64,000 nt of DNA from Ectocarpus siliculosus (lineage: Eukaryota > Sar > Phaeophyceae > Ectocarpales > Ectocarpaceae): the NCBI GenBank assembly GCA_000310025.1, contig FN649728.1, positions 5,303,326 to 5,367,325 on the forward strand, in the 5' to 3' direction. The notes beneath the pieces were generated by a model. That model was given only the letters and a program-made list of their open reading frames with translations, was not told the origin of the DNA and searched no databases. The position numbers and the translations under genes were made by a program. Every line of letters starts with the position of its first letter. Position 1 is the stretch's first letter. Positions 23,047 to 33,489 of this stretch are shown in pieces.

Positions 23047-23439
23047 TATTCTAAGAAATCCCAATGAGACTACACAGCAGACCATATTCGTTTACATGTT
23101 GTTACTTTGTTTGGCGGATGGACGCCAACGACTATTGTTAGTTCTCGCGAAGAATCAACGGCTATTTTTTTTGTTCTCTTGGCTCATAATTATGTAGGTG
23201 CCGGAGGTAGTACATAAAGTGGTGACAATTGATTGTTATTTGTCGAAACGTCTATGGTAGCTACAGTAGAGTTTAGATTCAGGGTTTTTCGTGGCGATAA
23301 ATCCGAAATGATTACAACCCACTTGGCGGGTGGAATACCCTGACAGCGACTACAGTAGGAAGAGCCCACGAAGAGAGAATGGGCGCCGCCGTTGGCGTGG
23401 CTGCCCGTCCTTCCTTCTCTACATGAGTCGTGACTACAC

Positions 23440-23740
23440 TGCCCTGAGCCTGCGGATTGTCTATTCCATCGGTGGCTGTCCCGGCGAGGGACGAGTGTTG
23501 GAGGAGGATTTTCTGCTCTCTCCAGCTGCTGGAAACCCTTCACTGCTCAGTGGCAGAAGCAAAGGAGACTTCATGGCTCGAGATCGACGTCTACCTCCAA
23601 GATTGGCGCCCTCCTTCCACGTGGTTGAAATTCTTCCGCGGAATAACCTTGGGAGCGAGGATTAAGGCCCCGCGTACGGGAGCCGTGGCTACCGCTTCCT
23701 TAGCATCGTGGCGTATCCACGCTAATATCGTTTCAGTGCG
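23440..23740 (+). other. Sequence conserved in both duplicates, possible old gag or gene fragment
   Basis: A stretch with counterpart at 46,270–46,530. Both copies show a similar plus-strand protein reading (for example Y-L-Q-D, P-P-S-T-x-L-K-F and I-K-A-P-R-T-G-A-V). Two compensating single-base indels shift the frame in the middle of one copy relative to the other, which argues against constraint on the protein today. I do not recognise the family. Confidence 0.35.
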
Positions 23741-23799
23741 AGGAGGAACGCACTGGATCGTCAGGATCGCCGTCGTCGTCAGTGGCAGGACGTTTTGGA

Positions 23800-26540
23800 A
23801 GGTCGTCTTTATCAGCTGACGGTCGGCTTCGACAGTGGAAGATCGTCTTCGTCAGTTGCAGTCCACTCTCGCCCAGGGAGGAGAGTCTTCAGCAGTGGAA
23901 GATCGTCTTAATCAGCCAAAGATCGTCTTCAACAGTCGAAGATCGTCGTCATCCGCGAATACCATCTTCTTCTGTTCAAGATCGTCGTCGGCAGGGAGTC
24001 CGGTCTACGACGGCCAAAGCATAGACGGCCGTCGTTCGAGGTCGATGATTATTGACATATATCATCGACGTCGACCTAAGACCGGCATCCGTCCCTTACT
24101 AGGTAGAGCATCCTCAAGGGTTTAACCCAGGAGGGGCGGCACCGGTCCCTCACTAGGTTTGAATGCCCTCGCGGGTCTAACCTAGGAGGGGCGACATCTT
24201 CCCTCTTCCAGATCTATATTCCCGGCGCGGTATGATCTGGAGAGGGAGAGGCATGCGTTCTGCTACCTTCTTCGCATTTTGTGTTTTTCAACACATATGT
24301 GCTGGGGGCGGGGGCGTCACGGCGGCAGAATGCGTGCTCAAATACTATGATTCGGTCACACTGCGAAGTGTACTGATAGGGCCAAGGGTATGTCTCACAA
24401 AATACCTGAATCAGTTCCGGAACCCCCATGATCCCGCTAAACCACGCGACTCTTGTCGCGGCCCTGAACGGCAAAGGAACCTAAGCCAATTGTGATCAAC
24501 TGAGTCTGTAAATCGATGTGTACCCAGTCAGATCAGTGTCGGGCGTACCATTGATTAGCTACAACGTGAAATGAAGGAGTGAAGTGAGATTTTTTGTGGA
24601 TTCGCGGACGAGAACCCCGCCGACCCCCTATCCTAGGGGTCCCGGGATACAACAATACCAATATTTTCACTTTTCCACTGCTGTTGCTTGACTGTCCCCA
24701 CCAGCATGCTACTGCCGTGAGTGAGGACGAGCCTGTGGGAACTTGTAGGTCTTCCCGTCCCAGGAGAAGCAGTGAACGAGGTCTGGATCCCCAGCATTTC
24801 ATTCACATACGAATGTGAGACAACGAATCGCAGTCTTCGTCGACACCTGAACACAGCAGCTACCGCTGTACATAGCAGGATGCGCCGCCATTACAATGTT
24901 GTTCTACAGTGGGACTATGTTATGTTGTGAGTGACCACAGGCGTTGCCGATGAAGTACCGTAGCTGATGTTGTATAACTGGACAGGCCAAGGCCCTGGAG
25001 CCGTGTGTGTACGCAGGAGTAGACCAAGAGATGGATGTAGTCGGTCCAGCTGGTTCGATATGTCCGCGCTCCAGCAGGGTCGCGACTGTTTTCGAGTTGA
25101 TGCTGTGTCAACCAGCATATCTGAACAGTATGCACAGGTCTAAATGCTGAACACCCTTCTGGCACGTGGGTGTGAAGAAGCGGTCTCTTCCGTACACACA
25201 CGCGAGCGTGTTGAAGATCCCGTCTCTTTCAGACACACATACCGCGGGGGCCCGCAGAGTGGGAAGCACCCTTGGCGTTGTTTGGCACCATGAGACTAGC
25301 TTGAAATTGGTCTACAGATCATCGTGGTAGATGGGTACGAATGCTGTTAGACTGTTGACTGTCTGCTTGCCGTCGACAGCGAAGGGCTATAATGATAAGG
25401 ACACAAGGAGACGAATCCGTTGTTACTAGTCTCCTCCGAGGCCCCCCTTTGTCAGGGGGCCCGCAGAGGGCAACCTGGAATGTTCACCATCGTAGTGCTG
25501 CTGTTATGCAAGCCTGAGACCACTCATAGCGATATACTCTGCACTTGCCGGCCAGATAGAACGGTCGATCAAATGGCATGTTCACATAACCCAGAAGACC
25601 TGATCGCAAGGCATGCTCTGCTCCCCGCCGGGAATGTCGACGTTTACACTGGTGCCCGGTCACTCACGGTACTCTGTTCTTTCGTCGACCTCCCGCAGAT
25701 GAAAGTGCCCCTACGCCAAAGAATGTCCTCTCTTACTGAAGCGGCTCCACTTAAGTAAGCTCAAGACTCAATAATTTCAACACCCCGTGTAGGTCGAAAT
25801 TCGCTGATCGACGCAAGGCCTATTGGTGTTCATCGTGTCCGGTAAAGCCAAGCGGAGATCGGTTCTATTCGTTGTTCACTCGCAACCAGCTGCTTCCCGC
25901 CGTCGTCGCGCCGAACGCACCCCTCTAAATCGTTTTCGTTCACGGGACAAGACACGTCATATCGTGCCACTCAGTTGCAGCAACCGAGGTGTAGGTGGTC
26001 GAATCAACTATTACGACATCAGCAATCCCTCCAGCCGCTTGACGCTTGTGTAGCCAATGGCGGGCTTCGGGCACCTGGGCTCCCCGGTTGACGATATCAA
26101 CATAAGAGATGGCGAACGCCTGAAGGTGACGTGTCAGGTGCAGAAATGGACATTGATCGCAGACCCCAAAAGCTCTGATAGTTTTAGGCCGTTTAGTGCG
26201 TCGCAAGGAGGATGATGAAACGAAGTCATTCCTCAAACTACCCGGAATGACAGTAGTTCGTTGATGTTTTCTTTATCGAGAAGAGACGGGAGAGCATGTG
26301 AGGACGAACAAATGAGACGGGAGAGAACAGCGAGGGAGATGAAATGTATCGAATTAACACTTCGACACGTACGTTGCCTCGAATGACGCCCGGTGGCGGT
26401 GGGAGCAAGCATTGGCCCGGACGTAAACGTCCATTGGTTTCACTTCGATTGCCTGTAGGCTGGAAGGCTTGTGAAACCGATCGGCCACGAGGCTTTACAG
26501 GAGCTCTATTGTGACTTTAAAGGCTCACCTAACTCTCTCT
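23800..26540. other. Repeat-rich intergenic region
   Basis: Degenerate repeats of GAAGATCGTCTT occupy about 23,835–23,990. A pair of similar blocks around AGGAGGGGCG lies at about 24,095–24,190. No exon chain or recognisable domain is supported. A short arginine/serine-rich frame near 24,715–24,790 could be a remnant of a Ty1/copia pol linker, but the evidence is weak. Confidence 0.4.
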
Positions 26541-26931
26541 AACCAATATGGTGGTCGAGTAGATGATATTGTGCGTGGTCGAGCACTCTCACTTCGCGCA
26601 CGGGGATAATCGCACCACGTTCTGTTCAGTTGGTCAAGCACCCTCGAGGCAGCTACACAGTGCTTACAACTGTCTCTGGAAGTGAAAGCACCAGAAAATG
26701 AATTTAAGTCATACGCAGGTGTCATCCGTACGCAAGGAAGTAAGCACAAGATACCGAACACCCTTAACAGGATGCAGCGCACCCTTCATGCGACTCGCCG
26801 AACACCTCACGGTGCTTCGCGAATGGTGATGTGAGAGCCTGGTCCGGTGAGAACCCGGCGTGCTCCGTCCCAGCTTTGTAGGGATGCGAGGTCAATGGTC
26901 TAACGACTACGGCATGCACGACTATGAGTAC
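26541..26931 (+). repeat. SINE-like retroposon, copy 1
   Basis: First of five related copies (others at 29,101–29,460, 51,241–51,362, 54,120–54,515 and 59,803–60,197). It starts at a GGTAACC-type border, has an A-box-like TGGTCGAGTAG near its start and ends at GGCATGCACGACTATGAGTA plus a run of about 16 C. Confidence 0.75.
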
Positions 26932-26949
26932 AACCCCCCCCCCCCCCCG

Positions 26950-27068
26950 GGTTTGGCCTCGGGGTTGGGTTTTCCTCGCTTGGTATCGATGTTGTAAACC
27001 AAGCCGATCACTTTGTGAGCCCGGCAACCAGGTTACCGCTTTCCCCCCCCCCCTGGTTTTTGTTTCCG
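26950..27068 (+). repeat. X repeat arm next to the SINE-like element
   Basis: About 120 bp containing GGTTGGGTTTTCxTCGCTTGG and GGCAACCAGGTTACC. The same arm precedes copy 4 (53,985–54,119) and, on the minus strand, copy 5 (60,198–60,300). Here it follows copy 1 after the C tract, so it may be the head of a further copy. Confidence 0.65.
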
Positions 27069-27073
27069 TAATC

Positions 27074-27222
27074 TCGGATTTGAGACGCATCTAGATTTCG
27101 GAACGAAATCGGGAAGAGTCAGATATTCCAGAAAGAATGTTGAAAATGACCCCACCTAGTTTAGTCCCCCTTTTCTCTCCCGAAATACGCCGGAGAACTC
27201 GAGGAAAGGGATATACTTGAGA
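27074..27222 (+). repeat. 149-bp direct repeat R1, left copy
   Basis: Nearly identical to 28,764–28,911; the two flank the Ala-rich frame at 27,231–28,189. Spacing and orientation resemble short LTRs or a solo duplication, but no TG…CA termini or primer site were found. Confidence 0.8.
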
Positions 27223-27230
27223 GTCGTAAC

Positions 27231-28189
27231 ATGCCGCCTCGCAACACGCGGCGCTTCACGGCGGCGGGTTCGGCGGCTGCTTCTTCTACAACGGCTTTTC
27301 CTTAGCAGCGGCGCCTGCTTCTTCAGCGGCTGCTGCCCCGGCGGCGGCTGCCGCGGCCCCAGCGGCTGCCAGCGCGCCGATGAGACCGCTTTCCCCGCCT
27401 CCGTCTGGGCTGCCTCCCCGGCCCGACCGCCAGACGGCCGCGCTTGTGGACGCGACCACGGCGGCCTACGCTCTGCCGTGCTACACGGTGCTGGTGCCGG
27501 GAGCAGGGGCAGCGCTGGACCTTGGGCGGGTGTTCGACCGCAACCGGCTCGGTTGCGATCAGGGCACTGTGGAGGAGTTGGTCCTCCGTTTGGGTGAGGT
27601 GGCCACTCGGCTGCCGCCCCTCCTTCCCGGGGCGGAGATCTACACGGCAGTTTTGGCGCGCGCCAGGAAGGTGGCCACTTCGCGGGCGGGCGACAAGTCA
27701 GTTGCCTATCGCCAGGCCGAGGCGAAGAAGCTCCTGGCCGAGTACACTGTGGAACTCGCGCTCCGCCATGGCCGCCTCCTGCAGTCAGAAGGCTGTGTGC
27801 TGTTGGAAGCAGTAGAGGACATCGTTCTGCCTGCCCAACTCGGAGGTTCGGCGGCGCGGTCCGCGACGGCAGCGCCACCGGCGGCTGCTGCCGCCCCGGC
27901 CGCCGCCCCGGCGACGTATATCTCTGATGCGGAGCTGGCTCAGCGGATGCAAGCTCAGATTGACCTTAGTGGAGGGCCGAGCGACAGCAGCGGGAGGGCG
28001 GAGAGCCCGAACGAGAGGGACGACCGCGAGATGATCGCTCTGCTGACTCGAGCGCACGAAAAACTAGAGGTGCGCGACTCAATATTCAATATTCAATATT
28101 CAATAAAATATGCCAAGTGTTGCAAGTGTTCGAAAAAAAAAAAAAAAGGGCACATTTACTGTTGTTGTTGTTGTTGTTGTTGTTGTTAG
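27231..28189 (+). CDS. Ala-rich hypothetical protein between direct repeats, probably frameshifted
   Basis: An ATG at 27,231, nine bases after R1, begins a basic and Ala/Ser-rich peptide that meets a TAG at about 27,303. One base shift there joins it to a long frame running to 28,189. That frame has Ala/Pro-rich ends and a more complex core with charged helical segments (L-V-D-A-T-T-A-A-Y, E-E-L-V-L-R-L-G-E-V, A-E-A-K-K-L-L-A-E-Y). The last 30 residues are translated AATATTC and GTT repeats and are probably not native. The family is not recognised; a Gag-like protein of a small retroelement is one option because of the flanking repeats. Confidence 0.45.
28161..28187 (+). repeat. (GTT)9 microsatellite
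   Basis: Nine uninterrupted GTT triplets directly after the Ala-rich frame. Confidence 0.95.
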
Positions 28190-28398
28190 GTTGTGCAAAT
28201 CCTCACGCCCTCTCGTGCCTCTGAGTACGAGCTACACGCGCTTCTCTTTAGAAGTCTACGACGAAGGTCTGGTCGTACCATATTGGTGGTTCACACTTCG
28301 ATGTCGGTGGTGCATGTGCACCGTATGCACGTCGGAAGAATTGTGTAGCGAAGCGATATGTTGGCGCCACTACTAGTGTGGAGGCAACGGGTTCCAAG

Positions 28399-28566
28399 AG
28401 GACCCGTAGCGAGCTCTACGCAGACTCAAACGCGTTGCCGTTGTCGGCTGACTTCACATGCGCTTTCTCTGCGTGTGCTCGGAGGACCCGTAGCGAGCTG
28501 TACGCAGACTCAAACGCGTTGCCGTTGTCGGCTGACTTCACATGCGCTTTCTCTGCGTGTGCTCGC
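28399..28566 (+). repeat. Two tandem 84-bp units
   Basis: Units at 28,399–28,482 and 28,483–28,566 differ by very few bases. The length is a multiple of three, so frames stay open on both strands; no sign of a gene. Confidence 0.95.
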
Positions 28567-28685
28567 CGCGGAAAATAAAGAAAGTTTGGGTGGGCGAGAC
28601 CTAGCCTAGAGGCGTGAGTGGTCAATAACTAAGATGCGGCAGATCGGATAATCAACAAGAAAGTAATGAGCGGGACCACAGCCCG

Positions 28686-28750
28686 GCGCAGGAGGCCTCA
28701 CCCAACCAAATCCAATACTTACGTCGAATGATCTCGGTAAGGGATAAGAA
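28686..28750 (+). repeat. 65-bp repeat R2, first copy
   Basis: Shares GGAGGCCTCACC, CCAAATCCAATACTTAC and GGTAAGGGATAAGAA with 29,029–29,092. R1 and R2 alternate (R1, frame, R2, R1, R2), as in a partly duplicated unit. Confidence 0.8.
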
Positions 28751-28763
28751 TACAACAGCAATG

Positions 28764-28911
28764 TCGGATTTGAGACGCATCTAGATTTCGGAACGAAATC
28801 GGGAAGAGTCAGATACTCCAGAAAGGATGTTGGAAAATGACCCCACCTAGTTTACTCCCCCTTTTCTCTCACGAAATACGCCGGAGCAGAGAAGAAGGGG
28901 TATATTTGAGA
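28764..28911 (+). repeat. Direct repeat R1, right copy
   Basis: Second copy of the repeat at 27,074–27,222, with a few substitutions and small indels. Confidence 0.8.
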
Positions 28912-29028
28912 CCATCCCACCCACCCTACACAATTCTTACTATATTCATGAACTTACTGATCATTCAAACACTTTGAGCCTGGGCACACCCAGCGCAAAG
29001 GGTTACTTGTGGCGAGGCCCTCCTGCAG

Positions 29029-29092
29029 GCGCAGGAGGCCTCACCCGACCAAATCCAATACTTACATCGAATGATCTGGGTAAGGGATAAGA
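29029..29092 (+). repeat. Repeat R2, second copy
   Basis: Second copy of the repeat at 28,686–28,750, ending nine bases before SINE-like copy 2. Confidence 0.8.
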
Positions 29093-29100
29093 AAAAAACA

Positions 29101-29460
29101 GTAACCATAATGGTGGTCGAGTAGATGATGTTGTGCGTGGTCGAGCACTCTCACTCCCCGCGAAGTGGATGATCACACCACGTTGTGTTCAGTTGGTCAA
29201 GCACCCTCGAGGCAGCAACATAGCGCTGTCTCTGGAAGTCATACGCAGGTGTCATCCGTACGCAAGGAAGTAAGCACAAGATGCCGAACACCCTTTGCAG
29301 GATGCAGCTCACCCTTCATGCGACTCGCCAAATACCTCACGGCGCTTCGTGCTTGGTGATGTGAGAGCCTGGTCCGGTGAGAACCCGGCGTGCTCCGTCC
29401 CAGCTTTGTAGGGATTCGAGGTCAATGGTCTAACGACTACGGCATGCACGATTATGAGCA
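29101..29460 (+). repeat. SINE-like retroposon, copy 2
   Basis: Full-length apart from an internal deletion of about 40 bp near the CTGTCTCTGGAAG block. Begins GTAACCATAATGGTGG and ends in the shared tail followed by C-rich sequence. Confidence 0.75.
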
Positions 29461-29559
29461 CGCCCCCCACCCGGCCCCTGTCCTTGTGCACTAGCGCAAC
29501 GGCACAGGTGCAAGAACAACACGGGAAGCCCTCGGGTAGAAAAATACAGCGGAAAGAAC

Positions 29560-29570
29560 ATGCAGCGAAC

Positions 29571-29609
<39 letters not shown>

Positions 29610-29702
29610 ACAGCAGCAGCAACGACAGCAACAGCACATCACCATGCCAGAGGATAAGGTGCGGATTCTAGCGTTTGAAGAGCAGCAAGGAACGCGGTTG
29701 AG
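29560..29702 (+). CDS. Possible first coding exon with poly-glutamine tract
   Basis: An ATG is followed by Q-R-T, twelve CAG codons, further Gln codons, and a non-repetitive end (M-P-E-D-K-V-R-I-L-A-F-E-E-Q-Q-G) up to a good donor GTATGT at 29,703. No downstream exon was recognised and there is no second copy, so this could equally be a chance frame through a CAG microsatellite (29,572–29,607). Confidence 0.25.
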
Positions 29703-30234
29703 GTATGTCCTCTGAGGCTGCTTACGCGAAACGAGCATCATTGAGAGTAGCTCTGGCACCTTGTCACATTTGCGTAGAACACACGAGAACGCAGTTGAAG
29801 ATACCCCCTTCTCTAAATGCCAAGCAAGTTCATTCGTGGTCCTGCTACCTCCTCCCGTTCTTTCCACTTGCATACGTCCCATCCAGCTCCTCTACCCGTT
29901 GCACCCTGCTTGGTCTCGTTTCCGTGCTTCGGATATTCAAACAGTTTGAATGGCGCCCATACATCTTGCAAGCAACCCTCTTCGCAGGGAGAGCGCTTTG
30001 GATTGTGCTGGTCCGCGCGCAGACGATACACGTGCTTACGCTCAACGAGATCATTTTCTGTCGTGTATGCTGATAACAACATGGTCGAGGCCGGTTGCTT
30101 CTCTCATTTGCCCCCCTCATGGACCCGGTATTCACCCAGTCAATGAAACATGTCTTTCAGTAGTGGGAGCTTTCGAAACGTGTACAGTGTCTTGTCCCGG
30201 TTGTACTTTTCCAAACGTGGGTACGTATTATGTA
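29703..30234. other. Unassigned sequence
   Basis: No recognisable exon, repeat or domain apart from several overlapping short frames without support. Confidence 0.4.
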
Positions 30235-30290
30235 CTAGGGGGAACGATTGCCCCCCCGCCCCCCAGTGGGGCGGGCGGCCAGCATGCGTG
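30235..30290 (-). mobile_element. Helitron-type 3' terminus on the minus strand
   Basis: Read on the minus strand: a GC-rich hairpin (GGCCGCCCGCCCCA arm, TGGGGGGCGG return arm), then AATCGTTCCCC, then CTAG (30,238–30,235) followed by T. The layout and several bases match the 3' end of the element at 11,613–14,881, so both probably belong to one family. The 5' end, which must lie to the right, was not found. Confidence 0.6.
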
Positions 30291-30719
30291 GGATGGGTGG
30301 GGCGGTTTGATAGGCAGGGGAAGTAGAGGCGATAATGACATCGGTACGAAATAAGGGTGAAAGTCTCAGACGATGTGAGGTCCTCACGTCCGTCCGTCCA
30401 TGGCGTAGATAATTGGTGAAAAAAAACAAATGAAACCGAGGGGAATTTTCGTGAAAGGTCGATGCCCGATCACCGTCAAACGTAAAGCGGAAGGAAGACG
30501 GATGTGGGAAATTTAGTGAAGAGGGAATGCGTGCGTGGATGAGATCGAACATGACACCGATTCCGTGTATGAATGAGGTGTTGTCACCTACGCTTTCGAA
30601 CAACTTATGGCCTCTATCGGAGGCTCGTAGACAACAGTACCTATTGATGTTTGTTAATTACCTCCAACAAACTGTCAGCTACCACCTTGCACTAAGGCTT
30701 TGTTGCTACAAGTTGACGA

Positions 30720-31520
30720 AAGGTCGCGTGTTTACTGTTGAGCGCGGAGAACGTCCTGTTAAAGAACATCACTGCACGCTGCAGCAGCAGCAGCAATCTT
30801 CAACAGTATCCGGACGATATCCTCTACAGCAGTAGAACACATTGTGATTGATAATAGCAGATTGAGAGAAGAATTTGAATCCGAATCAACACGAAACAAA
30901 ACTTGTTCGACACTGCGGGTGCATGCGCCAAGACGTGTCTACAGCAGCAGCATTGCATTTCCCCCGGTGCCTCGCATTGAAGCATACCCTTCGGCGTGCA
31001 GCAGGAGGTATCTCATGCAGCCGGGGTAGCAAAGATGCGCTATTATGAGCTTTCTTTACCCACGTTCACAACAATCGGCGTGGATAGCAAAGCAGGCAAG
31101 ATTTATGTCACCCCCCCGAGCAGGAGACACGACACATCGAATGCGCTGTGCTGTAGTTCGGCAGCAGCATTGAATGCATGCCACGGGTGGACGCAAGGCC
31201 GCATGTCATTGTTGAGCGCGGAGAACATTCTGTTGGAGAACGTGTCACTGGACGATACAGCAGCAATGTTCTGTAGATGTAGTCTACAGGCAGAGCACCT
31301 TCCTTGTGATTGATGATGGCAGATTGAGAGCAGAGTTATTATTACTCTTCTGTCCGAAACAAACGAAACAACACGAAACAATGCTTCAACACCATCGGTG
31401 CATGAGCTAAGACTTGTCTACAGCAGCAGCGTTTCACTTTACCCGGTGGTGTGGCATTCAAGTACCCTTCGCGCGGTCGCAGGAGGTATGTCATGCAACC
31501 GAAGTCGAAAACATGAGCTA
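30720..31520 (+). repeat. Two tandem units of about 470 bp
   Basis: Shared landmarks are GTTGAGCGCGGAGAAC (30,737 and 31,211), CAGATTGAGAG (30,858 and 31,320), TACAGCAGCAGC and GGAGGTATxTCATGCA. The units have diverged by substitutions and indels and no common frame is preserved. Confidence 0.75.
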
Positions 31521-33480
31521 GTTGTCAGTCTTACCCAGCGTACTTCACGTGTGGGTATGTTTCGGGATGCGACAGCAGGGGGGCTGTCTACATGTTCGTT
31601 TAATTTTCTATCCGTTTCTTGGACAGCAACGGCGGCACCGATTTGCGTGTGCGTATTGTTTAGTTTGGTCCTCATGAACTATACTGGAGGAAGGAGTTGG
31701 CACGAGTAATTGTTAGGGTCTCTGTGCTTTCCTAAACCTTGTTTCTGTAACCGAAGAAGCTGCATTATTGTTTTGTTTGAGTTTTTGTGCCTACTATTTG
31801 AAGCTGGTTTTCATGAGAATTGTCCGTCCCCATTCCGATGTTTTTCTGATGTAGCGCTGGCGCTTTTTTGTTTTTTTCTTAATATGACACAACGAAGCCA
31901 TCTCTTATCATAGTTTTGAATTTTTCTGAAAATGATTATTTTCTGTTGACGGTTTGAGATCACTTCCAGAGAACGATGCATCGCCCCGCGGGGATGGAAG
32001 CCACGGGCAACGGCGGTTTATTGACAAAGAAATGCGGGCTGCGGATTCCGAAAAGTTTTTTTTTTGTATGATTTTGGTTTAGGCTTGTTTCGGAGTTCTT
32101 TTGTATTTGGTTTTGGGAGTGAAATTGCACCTGTGGAAGAATTTGACGACATGAAGGCTGCGTTGAAACTGTTCAGAAAGGATCATGGTAATGGAACAGG
32201 GGTGGTATTGGTTTGAATCCTTGCGGCCATGTCGTGTAGGTCGCTTCTATTGTGGTGCTTGTTTGTTTTGTTTTTTTTCTTCGATGGCATTTTTCATGGT
32301 AGAAGGCTCTACGTTATTCCCTGTGTATTTGGCGCGCCTTTCCATGTACCATCGGTCAGAGGGGTAACCTCTCTCTTTGAAGAAAAAAGCAATGTTGTGT
32401 TGGAAACTGAACGGAGTTTGTGTTTGAGGAATAGGCTAATAGTGAAAGAGGCAGGCGGGCCAATCTTGTGGCACTCCATGTCTCCGATGTGCCTCGCTCT
32501 GTCAACCACGCAGGCAGCGTGTGTAGCGAAGTCGCATGTTTCGAGGAGATTTCGTTTGTGAGGCAGGTTTGGTGTTCCATGTTGCTGAGGTCTTCTGGTT
32601 TGTATTATTTTCGTATTTGTTGGACATTGAATTCAAGATTGGCCGATAGAAAATACTCTGAGGGTTTTTGTTTTAATGGTCTTCGAGTCGTTATGCGGAT
32701 GAGGTATGGAGTCGAGCATTTTTGGGCAAACATGATTCTTGTTTTCTGCTACTTGTGGATGTGAAGCATCCTCGGAAAGTGATTTGTCCCGGACGGTATA
32801 GTATGTGTTTGTATTTGCATTTGTTTTCATTCTGACATGACCCATTGCGGTTATTTCCACGATTTGAATTTTGGATGATTTGATGTTGGGAATTAGGAAT
32901 GCATGAGCGACCGATGGAAATTCTGGGTGTTATTCCTGGCTTAATGGTTTGCAGCCGACGGGAGTTTCTGGATTAATGGTATATTCTTGTTGCAAGAGAA
33001 TGGGATGAGATACGACGGTTGCACTTTGACATTAATTTCTGGAGCTTTTGGGATTGGTTTTGTGTGATACATAAGAAGTCCGGGAACAATCATGACAATG
33101 CAGCGAGCAGGGTGGCTGTTGGATGTACTCACAGCATTGACAGATTATTGCAACCGAGGAACGTTCCGAGAAGATCGAGCGGAGAATTTTGGGGGTTCTG
33201 CAGTTGTGATAAATTGGGGGAATGGTGGTACAATCTTTGCCACATGTTGTTGTTTTCTGGGTATGCGCATCTGCAACGGTGTTGGCCGCGTGCCCTTGGA
33301 TAAGTTATCTTCCTTTTCCCGGCTTTCACGCCCTGGGCTTTCACGCCCGTGTCCATACAATCACGCTGCCAGTCAGTCGTAACTTGAGCCATAAGGTAGA
33401 TGGCGGCACAATCTTATTTACAAAAGTGAGGTGTGTGGCAACGGACTTGATACTACTGTAGTTCGTCCGTGTACAGCAGT
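31521..33480. other. T-rich non-coding stretch
   Basis: Strand-biased (T over A) sequence with many short frames in TTT/TTG-rich context. No domain, exon chain or repeat partner seen. Confidence 0.45.
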
Positions 33481-33489
33481 GGTCATGTT

